64,000 bases of DNA from Halomarina pelagica (GCF_024228315.1 NZ_CP100455.1:1-64000); one strand, 5' to 3'. Positions 52,955-61,730 are shown, numbered from the stretch's first letter. Notes: generated from the sequence alone by a model not told the origin. Translations and numbers: made by a program.

Positions 52955-54133
52955 TCACCACTCGGCGACGCTGCCGTCCTCGTGCCGCCAGACGTCGCGG
53001 TAGACGGAGAGCGCGTCCCCCCAGTCGACGGCCGCGGGGTCCTCCGCCGCCTCCCGAACCGCCGACTCGTCGAGTTCGACGCCGAGGCCGGGGGCGTCCG
53101 GAACGTCGACGTAGCCGTCCTCGTACTCGAATATCGACGAGTCCGCGAGGTAGTCGAGCAGGTCGGCCTCGCGGTTGTAGTGGATGTCGAGGCTCTGTTC
53201 CTGGATGAGCGCGTTCGGCGTGGCGGCGTCGACCTGCAGGCAGGCCGCCAGCGCGACCGGCCCCAGCGGGCAGTGCGGCGCGAGCGCGACGTCGTACGCC
53301 TCCGCCATCGCCGCGATCTTTCGCACCTCCGTGATGCCGCCCGCGTGCGAGAGGTCCGGTTGCACGACGTCGACCGCGCCGGACTCGAGGAGCGGCTTGA
53401 AGTCCCAGCGGGTGAACAGCCGCTCGCCCGTGGCGACGGGCGAGTCGGTGTGCGCCGCGACCTCCGCGAACGCCTCGACCTGTTCGGACAGGACGGGTTC
53501 CTCGACGAACATCGGGTCGTAGGGGTCGAGCGCCGCCGCCAGCTTCTTCGCCATCGGCTTCGCCACCCGCCCGTGGAAGTCGACCGCGACGTCGACGTCC
53601 GGCCCGACCGCCTCCCGGACCTCCCGGAGGCGCGCGACGGCGGCGGCGACCGCGGCGGGCGATTCGACGCGGCGGAACTCCCCGGTCGCGTTCATCTTCA
53701 GCGCGGTAAAGCCCTCCTCGACCTTCTCGCTCGCCGCCTCGCCCACGTCCGAGGGCCGGTCGCCGCCGATCCACTGGTACACTCTGACGCGGTCGCGCGC
53801 GCGCCCGCCGAGCAACTCGTGGACGGGCAGACCGGCGCGTTTGCCCTTCAGGTCCCAGAGCGCCTGGTCGATGCCGGATATGGCGCTCATGAGGACGGGG
53901 CCGCCGCGGTAGAACCCCCCGCGGTACATCGTCTGCCAGTGGTCCTCGATCCGGGCGGCGTCGGCCCCGCGCAGTCGCTGCTCGAAGAGCACGTCGACGG
54001 CCGACGCGACGGGAGCCGGCCCGCCGCCGCCGGTCACGTGCTCGCCCCACCCGACGGTGCCCTCGTCGGTCTCGAGGCGGACGAGCAGCCACCGCGGCGG
54101 GACCGCGAACGTCTCGCAGTCGACGAGCGTCAC
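52955..54133 (-). CDS. dgoD: D-galactonate dehydratase (enolase superfamily)
   Basis: A 392-aa enzyme converting D-galactonate to 2-keto-3-deoxygalactonate. It follows the E. coli DgoD sequence closely by memory: YRGGFYRGGPVLMSAISGID, QPDLSHAGGITE, LAPHCPLGP and the exact-type C-terminus WRHEDGSVAEW. Ligands Asp185, Glu211 and Glu237 with His187 and His287 correspond to the E. coli residues with an offset of two. The GTG start overlaps the upstream stop (GTGA), so it is coupled to the 2-hydroxyacid dehydrogenase. The aldolase gene follows 45 bp downstream. This is the surest functional call in the island. Confidence 0.93.
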   Translation of the reverse strand: MTLVDCETFAVPPRWLLVRLETDEGTVGWGEHVTGGGGPAPVASAVDVLFEQRLRGADAARIEDHWQTMYRGGFYRGGPVLMSAISGIDQALWDLKGKRAGLPVHELLGGRARDRVRVYQWIGGDRPSDVGEAASEKVEEGFTALKMNATGEFRRVESPAAVAAAVARLREVREAVGPDVDVAVDFHGRVAKPMAKKLAAALDPYDPMFVEEPVLSEQVEAFAEVAAHTDSPVATGERLFTRWDFKPLLESGAVDVVQPDLSHAGGITEVRKIAAMAEAYDVALAPHCPLGPVALAACLQVDAATPNALIQEQSLDIHYNREADLLDYLADSSIFEYEDGYVDVPDAPGLGVELDESAVREAAEDPAAVDWGDALSVYRDVWRHEDGSVAEW

Positions 54134-55074
54134 GGGTCGTTCACCGCCGTCTCGGGGCGCTCGCCCTCGAGCGCCTGCCGGATCGCCCGCGCGACGCCCT
54201 CGCGGCACTCGCGCTCCGACTCCTCGGAGTACCACGCCTGGTGGGGCGTGGCGACGACCCGCGGGTGGTCCCGGAGGGGGTTGTCGACCGCCGGCGGTTC
54301 CGTCTCGAACACGTCGAGCCCCGCGCCGGCGATCTCGCCGGCGGAGAGCGCCTCGATCAGCGCCGCCTCGTCGACGACGGGGCCGCGCGCGACGTTTATC
54401 AGGGACGCCGTCCCCTTCATGCGGGCGAAGACGTCGGCGTCTATCATCCCCTCGGTCTCCGGCGTCAGCGGCGAGTGGACCGAGAGGTAGTCGGCGCGCT
54501 CGACGGCCTCCTCGAACGAGACGAGTTCGGCGTCGTGGTCGGCGACGTCGTCGGGTCCGAGGTACGGGTCGGCCGCGAGCACCGTCGCGCCGAGCGCCGC
54601 CGCCCGGTCGCCGACGCCGCGACCGAGCCTCCCGAAGCCGACGACGCTCACCGTCTCCTCGGAGAAGCGACGTATCTCCGCGGCGCGGTCGGTCTTCCAC
54701 TCGCCGGCGGCCATCCCGGTACCGTACTGCTTGAGCTGGCGGTCGAGCGCGAGGATCAGGGCGATCGCGTGGGTCGGCACCTCCTCCGTGCAGTAGTCGG
54801 GAACGTTCGCCACGTAGATGCCGCGCTCCGTCGCCGCCTCGACGTCGATGTTGTCGACGCCGATTCCGTAGCGGGCGATGACCCGACAGCGCTCCAGTCG
54901 GTCGACGTCGGCGGCGGAGACGACGTCGACGTGGTTGATGAGGGCGTCGGCGTCCGCGAGCGAGACCCCGTCCTCGTCGAGGCGTCGTATCTCCGCGACG
55001 TCCCCCAGTATCTCCCGCTCGACGCTGAACTCCCCGTAGCGCTGGTCGGTCGCGACCACGGTGTATTCGATCAT
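54130..55074 (-). CDS. 2-hydroxyacid dehydrogenase (C-terminal binding protein-like)
   Basis: A 314-aa NAD(P)-linked dehydrogenase. VVGFGRLGRGVGDRA is the Rossmann loop, IARYGIGVDNIDV and INVARGPVVDE are the family signatures, and TPHQAWYSEES holds the catalytic His in the CtBP-like form. The ATG at 55074 was preferred to one four codons upstream. It overlaps dgoD by four bases, so the two are cotranslated. It may reduce a keto acid, for example hydroxypyruvate to glycerate. It is divergent from the chaperonin-like gene at 55164, with 89 bp between. Confidence 0.88.
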   Translation of the reverse strand: MIEYTVVATDQRYGEFSVEREILGDVAEIRRLDEDGVSLADADALINHVDVVSAADVDRLERCRVIARYGIGVDNIDVEAATERGIYVANVPDYCTEEVPTHAIALILALDRQLKQYGTGMAAGEWKTDRAAEIRRFSEETVSVVGFGRLGRGVGDRAAALGATVLAADPYLGPDDVADHDAELVSFEEAVERADYLSVHSPLTPETEGMIDADVFARMKGTASLINVARGPVVDEAALIEALSAGEIAGAGLDVFETEPPAVDNPLRDHPRVVATPHQAWYSEESERECREGVARAIRQALEGERPETAVNDP

Positions 55075-55163
55075 CGGTGGGTGCACGCACGCGGTGAGCG
55101 TATAACCTTACGGGGCTCCCGCGGTCCAACACACCTATAACGCCCTGTGCACCATCGGACGGC

Positions 55164-56732
55164 ATGGCCGAGAACGCGCGCGCCACCCTGACGGCCGACG
55201 CCCGTACCGTCTGTGACCTCGTCCGGACCACGCTCGGGCCGTTCGGCGCGAACAAACTCGTGATCGGCACGGACGGAACGGTGACGACGACGGCGTCTGG
55301 GTCGCTCGTTCTCGACTCGCTCGAACTCGACAATCCGGCGGTGCGGCTGTTGAAGGGGGCCGCGAGCGACTTCAGGAACGCGCACGGCGACGGGTCGAGC
55401 ACGGTCGTCGCGCTGACGGGCGCGCTCCTCGACGAGGCGGACCGCCTCTCGGAACTGGGACTGCACCCGACGACGATCGAGCGGGGGTACCGCGAGGCGC
55501 TCGGCGTCGCCGTCGACCGACTGGAACGGAGCGCCCGTCCGCTCGAGGCGGTCGGCGTCGACGCCGTCGCGCGAACGGCGCTCACGGGGACGCGCAACCC
55601 GAACACGCGCGCGCAGGTGGGCGGGTACGTCGAGCGCGTCGCCGCGACGCTCGACGCCGACGACGGCTTCGACGCCGACCGGGTGGCGGTCCGCTCGCGG
55701 CTCGGCGGGGCCGAGGCCGAGACGGAACTCGTCGCGGGCGTCGTCCTCGATCGCGACCCGGTGACCGACGACATGCCGCGGACGCTCGACGACGCCGGCG
55801 TGGCGGTGCTCTCGACGACGGTGGACGTGCCGCGGCTCGGCGGCGCGACCGGCCGGCTGAACGCCGGAATCCGCATCACGCCCGAGACCTTCGAGGACCG
55901 CGCCGCCCTCGGCGAGACCGAGCGCGAGCGCTTCCGCGAACGGCTCGACGCCGCCCTCGACGCCGGGTGTCGCGTCGTCGTGACCGGTCGCTCCATCAAC
56001 GAGCGCGTCGAGCGGACGCTGGCGAACGCGGGCATCCTCGCGCTCCAGCGCGTCGACGAGGGGGACCTGCGGCGGATCGCCCGCGCCACCGGCGCGACGG
56101 TCGTCCCCGGACTCGATCAGGTGACGACGGAGGCGGTGGGGCGCGCGAACGTCCGCGTGACCAGGCGGGCAGGCCGCGACGTGACGTCCTTCGAGTCCGT
56201 CGGCGAGGAGCGAGCGCCCGTGTACACGCTGTTCTGTCGGGCTCCGGACGCGCGGTCGGTGGAGGCGTTCGAGCGCTCCGTCGAGAGCGCGCTTGCCGCC
56301 GTCGACCACGCCTGCCGGACGCGGACCGTCGTCCCCGGCGGCGGTGCGGCCGAGACCGGGGCGACGCTCGCGGTCCGCGAGCACGCCCGGTCGGTCCCGG
56401 GAACCGAACAGCTCGCGATCGAGGCGTTCGGCGACGCGCTCGCGGTCGTCCCGCGGGCACTGGCGGTCAACGCCGGCATCGACGGCTGGCGCGGCCTCGT
56501 CCGCCTCCGGGTCGCCCACCACGAGGGACGCGACGCGGTGGGCGTCGACTGCCTGTTCGGGGAGACGCGGGACGTCCTCGCGGAGGACCCCATCGCCGAA
56601 CCGACGGGGCTCAAGCGGGAGGTGTGGTCGGCGGCGACGGACCTCGCCGTCCACCTCGTCCGCATGGACGCCGAACTCCCGGCGTCGGACCTGAGCGACG
56701 ACGAACCGGCAGGTCGCGAGGAGCGGCGTTGA
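55164..56732 (+). CDS. Divergent group II chaperonin homologue, copy 1
   Basis: A 522-aa protein of the thermosome/TCP-1 family, which folds proteins in an ATP-driven double ring. LGPFGANK (24-31) replaces the usual GPKGMDKM, GDGSS (75-79) matches GDGTT, but the Asp of the NDGA motif is Ser45. The C-terminal equatorial part is well conserved (VVPGGGAAETGATL and EQLAIEAFGDALAVVPRALA). Loss of one Asp and a shortened apical region suggest altered or absent ATPase activity. It converges on copy 2. Its neighbours are metabolic, not chaperone, genes. Confidence 0.85.
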   Translation: MAENARATLTADARTVCDLVRTTLGPFGANKLVIGTDGTVTTTASGSLVLDSLELDNPAVRLLKGAASDFRNAHGDGSSTVVALTGALLDEADRLSELGLHPTTIERGYREALGVAVDRLERSARPLEAVGVDAVARTALTGTRNPNTRAQVGGYVERVAATLDADDGFDADRVAVRSRLGGAEAETELVAGVVLDRDPVTDDMPRTLDDAGVAVLSTTVDVPRLGGATGRLNAGIRITPETFEDRAALGETERERFRERLDAALDAGCRVVVTGRSINERVERTLANAGILALQRVDEGDLRRIARATGATVVPGLDQVTTEAVGRANVRVTRRAGRDVTSFESVGEERAPVYTLFCRAPDARSVEAFERSVESALAAVDHACRTRTVVPGGGAAETGATLAVREHARSVPGTEQLAIEAFGDALAVVPRALAVNAGIDGWRGLVRLRVAHHEGRDAVGVDCLFGETRDVLAEDPIAEPTGLKREVWSAATDLAVHLVRMDAELPASDLSDDEPAGREERR

Positions 56733-56821
56733 CGGGGACGGCGTCGACGGGGACAGCGTCGACGGGGACAGCGTCGACGAGGACGGCGTCGACGGGGACA
56801 GCGTTGGCGGGGACCGGCGTC
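56731..56821. repeat. 15-bp tandem repeats between convergent chaperonin genes
   Basis: Five 15-bp units of the type GACGGGGACAGCGTC (56731-56805), with one or two changes each, are followed by a degenerate 16-bp unit up to 56821. They fill exactly the gap between the stop codons of the two genes. The unit length keeps any reading frame open. A role in termination or simple slippage is possible. Confidence 0.85.
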
Positions 56822-58511
56822 ACTCCCGTTCGGGGTTCGGGCTGAAGCGGCCGAGGTCGACGCCGGGGTGGACCACCGCGTCGACGGTCAGCAACTGTTC
56901 GGTGACGGCGTTGGCCGTCTCCAGCGCCTGCGAGAACAGCCGGCGGGGTTCGACGACGCCGGCGTCCCACGCGTCGAACGGTTCGCCGGCGGCGGAGATC
57001 CCCACGTCGAGCGGTCCCTCGCCGGTGGCGTGTTCGGCCCGGAGCGCCGGCACCGCGTCGAGGGGGTCGACGCCCGCGTTCTCCGCCAGCGCCGTCGGCA
57101 CCGACTCGACCGCGTCGGCGAACGCCTCGACGGCCAGCTGTTCGACGTCGGCGACGGTGGTGGCGTACTCGCGGAGGTCGGTCGCGACGGCCATCGCGGG
57201 CGCGCCCGCTCCCGGGAGCACCTGTCGGTCGGTGGCGGCCGTCGCGGTCACTTCGAGGGCGTCCTCGAGCAGTCGCTCGTGTTCGGCGCTCGCCGTCTCC
57301 GTCTCCACGTCGACGACGAGGGTGTAGACGCCACCCTCGCAGTCGTCGAAGAAGGTCCACTTCTCGTCGCCGACGCGGCGTTCGGTCACCGACCCGGCCA
57401 CCCCGAGCCGGTCGGGTGAGAGTTCCGAGAGGTCGTCGACCACGGTCCCGCCGGTCGCCCGCGCCAGCCGGTAGACGTCTGCGAGCGGGTACTTCACCTC
57501 GTCGACGACGGCCACGCCGCGGGCCTCGAACGCCGTCCGTTCCCGGTCGCCGAGGCGCTCCTGGGAGACGAGCACGTCGACGCCCATCCCGGCGAGGTGA
57601 TCGGCGACCGCCGCGACGCGCCGGTCCAGCCCCTCGGTGTAGGCGTCCCACTGCTCGAACGACTCGATGACGACGCCCGGGTCGCCCCCCTCGCCGAACG
57701 ACGTCGCCGTCCGCTCGAAGTCGATCTCCTCGTCGACGAGCGCCACCGTCGCGTCGGTCACCGGATCGAGCGTCGACCAGTCGAACTCCCGCACCGACTC
57801 CTCGGACTCGTCGAGCGGCCCGGGGTAGCGGCGAACGACGAGGCCGCGGTAGCGACCGCCCGGTGCCTCGGGGCCGGCGAGTACCTTCGCGTCGTCGGCG
57901 TCGACCCAGTCGACGTCGCCGCTTCCGGCGAGCGCGCGAACCGCCTCCGCCACCCGGGAGGCGTACGTCGCGCGGGTGGTCGCGTCGAGCCCCCCGGTCA
58001 TCGACGTCGCGGCGACGCGTTCGAGGGGTGCGGTGTCCTCCGGGTCGATCTCGCGGGCGAGCGAGTCGAGGACGACCCCCGCGCGAGCGGCGGCCATCGC
58101 GTACCCGACGACGACGTTCCCCGGGTGGAGCCCCCGCTCGACGAGGTCGATCCCCTCGCCGAGGAGGGCGTCGCCGACGAGGACGGCGGTGGTCGACCCG
58201 TCTCCGAGTTCCCGCCGCATCGCGTCGACGGCGTCCACGAACAGCGCGGTCACGGGGTGGCCGAACCCGCCGCCCCGCTCGATTGCGTCGAGTATCTCGC
58301 CGGCGTCGGACGTCCACACCGTCTCCGGTCTCCCCTGGAGGTCCTCGGTCGCTATCTGGCTGGTCATGCCGTTCGGGCCGAACGACGACCGGACGAGCGA
58401 CGCGACGGCTCGCGTCCCCGCCGAGACGAACGTCCGGGCCTCCTCGTCGCGCAGGGTCCACGACCCCGCGTCGACGCGGTCGTAGCCTCCGTCCTCGCGT
58501 CCGACGTCCAT
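56820..58511 (-). CDS. Divergent group II chaperonin homologue, copy 2
   Basis: A 563-aa thermosome-like protein. It keeps more of the ATP site than copy 1: FGPNGM (44-49), SDAGEIL with Asp69 in the position of the NDGA Asp, and GDGSTT (103-108). VLPGAGAPAMAVATDLREYA and AVEAFADAVESVPTALAENAG are the conserved C-terminal equatorial segments. It could form a ring or mixed ring with copy 1. The ATG at 58511 has a TATA-like element at leaderless spacing. It is divergent from the kinase gene at 58649. Confidence 0.86.
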   Translation of the reverse strand: MDVGREDGGYDRVDAGSWTLRDEEARTFVSAGTRAVASLVRSSFGPNGMTSQIATEDLQGRPETVWTSDAGEILDAIERGGGFGHPVTALFVDAVDAMRRELGDGSTTAVLVGDALLGEGIDLVERGLHPGNVVVGYAMAAARAGVVLDSLAREIDPEDTAPLERVAATSMTGGLDATTRATYASRVAEAVRALAGSGDVDWVDADDAKVLAGPEAPGGRYRGLVVRRYPGPLDESEESVREFDWSTLDPVTDATVALVDEEIDFERTATSFGEGGDPGVVIESFEQWDAYTEGLDRRVAAVADHLAGMGVDVLVSQERLGDRERTAFEARGVAVVDEVKYPLADVYRLARATGGTVVDDLSELSPDRLGVAGSVTERRVGDEKWTFFDDCEGGVYTLVVDVETETASAEHERLLEDALEVTATAATDRQVLPGAGAPAMAVATDLREYATTVADVEQLAVEAFADAVESVPTALAENAGVDPLDAVPALRAEHATGEGPLDVGISAAGEPFDAWDAGVVEPRRLFSQALETANAVTEQLLTVDAVVHPGVDLGRFSPNPERE

Positions 58512-58533
58512 GCGGGAGGAATAGGAGGTCCGC

Positions 58534-58544
58534 CTGATAAACCT
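58534..58544 (-). promoter_or_regulatory. TATA-like element of chaperonin copy 2
   Basis: GGTTTATCAGG (minus strand) lies 23-33 bp before the ATG at 58511. The 137-bp region is shared with the divergent kinase-enolase operon. Confidence 0.45.
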
Positions 58545-58648
58545 GCCCGTGTGTCGACGATAGCCTGCTCCGCCGGGTAAGGATAAAGACGGACGCCCCT
58601 CTGTGTCGAACGATGACGAACGAACCACGCGAGGCGAGGTGAGACCGG

Positions 58649-59653
58649 ATGGCTGAGACCGCCACGCTCGACGCGTCGACGGCCGTGCCGTACCTCCGTC
58701 GGCACGGCGTCGTCGACGGGGACGCCGAGGCGTCGTCGCTCGGCGGCGGCGTCTCGAACGCCGTCGTCCGCGTCGACGCGGGAGCGGAGTCCTACGTGCT
58801 GAAGCAACCGCACCCGAACCTCCGCGTCGCGGACGACTGGCCGGCGGACGTCTCTCGCGTCCACAACGAGGCCGCCGCCGCCCGCGCGTACGCGGACGTC
58901 GTCGAACGGGCCGGCATCGACGACGTGGTCGTCCCCGAGGTGGTGTTCGAGAGCCGCGAGGACCACGTCATCGTCGTCACGTGCGCGCCGGACGAGGCGA
59001 CGATGTGGAAGCGGGACCTGCTGGCCGGCCGCGTCGACGCCGGGGTGGCCGCGTCGCTCGGTCGGTTCCTCGGGACGGCCCACCGGCTCGCGGCCGGGAC
59101 GGACGACGTCCGGGCGTCGTTCCGCGACAAGACGCCGTTCGACCAGCTCCGCGTCGACCCGTACCACCGGACGACGGCCGACCGCCACCCGGACCTCGCA
59201 GAGCCCGTCCTCGCGGAGGCAGAGCGGGTCCTCGCTGCCGACCGGACGCTCGTCCACGGGGACTACAGCCCCAAGAACGTCCTCGTCGCCGACGACCTGT
59301 GGGTGCTCGACTTCGAGGTGGCCCACTGGGGCGACCCGGCGTTCGACGCGGCGTTCATGCTCAACCACCTGTTCATCAAGTCGATCCACGTCGCCGACGC
59401 GCGCGCGGCGCTCCGCCGGTCGGCGCTCGCGTTCTGGCGGCGGTACGAGGCGGCCGTCGAGTGGGACGTCGAGCGGGAGACGGTCGCCGAACTCTCGGTG
59501 CTGATGCTCGCGCGGGTCGACGGCAAGTCGCCCGTCGAGTACGCCGACGAGACGACGCGAGCGCGGTTGCGCGAGGTCGCCACCCGCGGGCTCCGCGGGG
59601 AGGCCGAGACGGTGGACGGCTTCGCCGACCTGGTCCGGGAGGCGTGTGCGTGA
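58649..59653 (+). CDS. Small-molecule kinase of the aminoglycoside-phosphotransferase/methylthioribose-kinase fold
   Basis: A 334-aa kinase. Lys52 (YVLKQ) and Glu74 (HNEAAA) form the ATP-binding pair, HGDYSPKN at 203-210 is the Brenner motif with catalytic Asp205, and DFEVAHWGDP at 221-230 carries the metal-binding Asp221. GAGGTGA 8 nt before the ATG is a strong ribosome site. The stop overlaps the enolase start (GTGA), so both are made together. An aldehyde, sugar or glycerate-like substrate fits the context better than a drug. Substrate is inferred only. Confidence 0.83.
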   Translation: MAETATLDASTAVPYLRRHGVVDGDAEASSLGGGVSNAVVRVDAGAESYVLKQPHPNLRVADDWPADVSRVHNEAAAARAYADVVERAGIDDVVVPEVVFESREDHVIVVTCAPDEATMWKRDLLAGRVDAGVAASLGRFLGTAHRLAAGTDDVRASFRDKTPFDQLRVDPYHRTTADRHPDLAEPVLAEAERVLAADRTLVHGDYSPKNVLVADDLWVLDFEVAHWGDPAFDAAFMLNHLFIKSIHVADARAALRRSALAFWRRYEAAVEWDVERETVAELSVLMLARVDGKSPVEYADETTRARLREVATRGLRGEAETVDGFADLVREACA

Positions 59654-60918
59654 GCGCGACGGTCACCGGCGTCGACGCCTGGGAGGTGCTCGACTCCCGC
59701 GGCGACCCGACGGTCCGCGTCGCCGTCGACGTCGAGGGGGGTCGCGGCGTCTTCACCGTTCCCGCGGGGGCCTCGACGGGGGCTCACGAGGTCGTAGAGC
59801 GCCGCGACGGCGGCGAGCGGTACGGCGGTAAGGGCGTGACGGCGGCGGTCGAGGCCGTCCGGGAGACGCTCGCGCCGGTCGTCGTCGGGATGGACGCGAC
59901 CGATCAGCGGGCGATCGACGCCGCACTCGTCGAGCGCGACGGTACCGGGGACCTCACGAACCTCGGCGGTAACGCGGTTCTCGGCGTCTCGGGCGGCGTC
60001 GCCCACGCCGTCGCCGACGCCCGGGACGAACCGCTCTACCGGACGCTCGCCGACGGCGACCCGGGGGCGATCCCGCGGCCGATGGTGAACGTGCTGAGCG
60101 GCGGCCTCCACGCCCGCGGCGGCATCGAGATACAGGACTTCCTCGTCGTACCGACGGGCGCGGAGACCTACCCGGAGGCGCTCGAGACCGCCTGGTCGGT
60201 CCGCGACGCGGTCCGCGAGCGCATCGAGGCCGACGGCGAGCGCCCGCTCGTCGCCGACGAGGGCGGCTACGCCCCGCCGCTCGCCGACGTCGACGACGCC
60301 TTCGAGTTGCTGGCGTCCTGCGTGCGCGACGCGGGCCACGAGCCGAGCCGAGACGACGTGGCGTTCGCCGTCGACGTGGCGGCGACGCACTTTTACGACG
60401 AGCGCGACGGGTCGTACGCGCTGTCCGCGCTCGACCGGCCGCTGGACCGCGAGGGGATGATCGACCTCGTCGCCGGGTGGACCGAGCGCTACCCCGTCGT
60501 CTCGGTCGAGGACCCGCTGGCGGACGACGACTGGGAGGGGTGGGCGCGGCTCGCCGATCGCCTCTCGGGCGTCCAGTTGCTCGGCGACGACCTGCTCGCG
60601 ACGGACGCCGCCCGGATCCGGCGGGCGGCCGCGTCGGGCGCGGCGAACGCGGCGCTCGTCAAGCTCAATCAGGCCGGGACGGTGACGCGGACGCTCGACG
60701 CCGTCGAGGCGGCCCGCGACGCCGGCTTCGCGACGGTCGTCTCGGCGCGCTCGGGCGAGACGTGCGACGCCACCATCGCGGATCTCGCGGTCGCCGTCGA
60801 CGGCGGCCAGATAAAGATCGGCTCGCTCGCCCGGTCGGAACGACTGGCGAAGTACAACCGCCTGCTGGAGATCGACCGCGCCCTCGACGCGCCGCTCTCG
60901 GCGGACCCCGCGCCGTAG
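59650..60918 (+). CDS. Enolase paralogue with altered active site
   Basis: A 422-aa enolase-family protein. Metal ligands Asp242, Glu287 and Asp313 and bases Lys338 and Lys389 are kept, as is Glu204 in ADEGGYAP. Two active-site positions differ from true enolase: the QEF Glu is Asp163 (IQDFLV), and the His of SHRSGE is Ala366 (SARSGET). It may thus work slowly on 2-phosphoglycerate or act on a different phosphorylated acid. The GTG start overlaps the kinase stop. It is probably not the housekeeping enolase, which is elsewhere in haloarchaeal genomes. Confidence 0.86.
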   Translation: MSATVTGVDAWEVLDSRGDPTVRVAVDVEGGRGVFTVPAGASTGAHEVVERRDGGERYGGKGVTAAVEAVRETLAPVVVGMDATDQRAIDAALVERDGTGDLTNLGGNAVLGVSGGVAHAVADARDEPLYRTLADGDPGAIPRPMVNVLSGGLHARGGIEIQDFLVVPTGAETYPEALETAWSVRDAVRERIEADGERPLVADEGGYAPPLADVDDAFELLASCVRDAGHEPSRDDVAFAVDVAATHFYDERDGSYALSALDRPLDREGMIDLVAGWTERYPVVSVEDPLADDDWEGWARLADRLSGVQLLGDDLLATDAARIRRAAASGAANAALVKLNQAGTVTRTLDAVEAARDAGFATVVSARSGETCDATIADLAVAVDGGQIKIGSLARSERLAKYNRLLEIDRALDAPLSADPAP

Positions 60919-60961
60919 TCGCACTGTCGGTCGTACCCGATCCGAAATTCTGGACACTCTC

Positions 60962-61120
60962 GACACCCCTGACACCTGGGTGTCTGGTGTGTCAACGTCG
61001 GGGTGTCGATGACGTCAGGGGTGTCAACGTCGAGGTGTCAGGAGGTGTCTGGTGTGTCAACGTCGGTGAGTGCTGACGTCAGGAGGTGTCAAGGGTGTCA
61101 ATGACGTCCGGTGTGTCGAC
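60962..61120. repeat. GGTGTC-rich direct repeats upstream of a cupin gene
   Basis: The hexamer GGTGTC or its near forms recurs about ten times in 160 bp. A 23-bp block at 60979-61001 is repeated exactly at 61044-61066, and TGACGTCAGG at 61010-61019 returns at 61074-61083, giving a period of 64-65 bp. GACACC-TG-GGTGTC at 60971-60984 is an inverted repeat. The region lies between the enolase paralogue and the cupin gene. Confidence 0.7.
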
Positions 61121-61217
61121 GGTCGGTACGAACGTGCTGGCCGGCGGAATCACTCGAGCGGGGCCGGTGCGTCGACGCCGCGCTCGTCCGCCGGCGCGTC
61201 CCGCGATCGGACGACGC

Positions 61218-61227
61218 ACCTTTTTAC
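61218..61227 (+). promoter_or_regulatory. TATA-like element of the cupin gene
   Basis: ACCTTTTTAC lies 24-33 bp before the ATG at 61251, the same class of element as before the aldolase and aldo/keto reductase genes. Confidence 0.45.
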
Positions 61228-61250
61228 CCGACGGCGGCGAACCCCGGGCG

Positions 61251-61628
61251 ATGTCGGACGAATACACCGCGGTGCGAGTCGACGAGGTGGAACGGAAGCC
61301 GTCGGCGAGTTCGGGGACCGACCACGTCGACCTGGTCGAACGGCTCGGCTGCACGGAGATGCGGCCGAAGGTGTGGTACCTCTCGCCCGGCGACGCGATG
61401 AGCTACCACCGCCAGACCGAACAGGAGGAACTCTACTACGTCCTCCGGGGACCGGGTCGCATGAAGATCGGGGGCGAACTCGTCGACGTCCCGGAGGGGA
61501 CGGCGGTCCGCGTTCCGCCCGAGACGGACCGACAGGTGCTCAACGACACCGACGGAGAGCACGTCTGGCTCATCGTCGGCGCGCCGCCGGCGACCGACGA
61601 CGGCCGGCCCGCCTCCGAGGACGTCTAG
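61251..61628 (+). CDS. Cupin-domain protein (sugar-phosphate isomerase-like)
   Basis: A 125-aa cupin. MSYHRQTEQEELYYVLRG provides a metal His and Glu, and GTAVRVPPETDRQVLND the second cupin motif, in which the usual final His is replaced by Gln. One metal ligand may therefore be missing, so a binding rather than catalytic role is possible. It lies downstream of the repeat array, with its own TATA-like element. The ketol-acid reductoisomerase-like gene converges on it. Confidence 0.82.
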   Translation: MSDEYTAVRVDEVERKPSASSGTDHVDLVERLGCTEMRPKVWYLSPGDAMSYHRQTEQEELYYVLRGPGRMKIGGELVDVPEGTAVRVPPETDRQVLNDTDGEHVWLIVGAPPATDDGRPASEDV

Positions 61629-61730
61629 CCCGCGGCGTCACGTCGGAACGTCGACGTGACGTCGGGGTGTCCGTGTTCCATCGAAACGGCGGCGGTGCCG
61701 ACCGCCGCTCGCCCGTCCCGTCCTCCCCTC

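Noticed and set aside
52955-56089. 1,044-codon minus-strand frame
   Set aside because: Only the part up to the GTG at 54133 is DgoD. The rest is Arg/Ser-rich and overlaps the coupled dehydrogenase and a chaperonin gene.
56611-58665. 684-codon minus-strand frame over chaperonin copy 2
   Set aside because: Its translation is Arg-rich without domains; the other minus-strand frame has the chaperonin motifs.
60962-61120. CRISPR array
   Set aside because: The repeats are irregular, spaced by related rather than unique sequence, and no cas gene is present.
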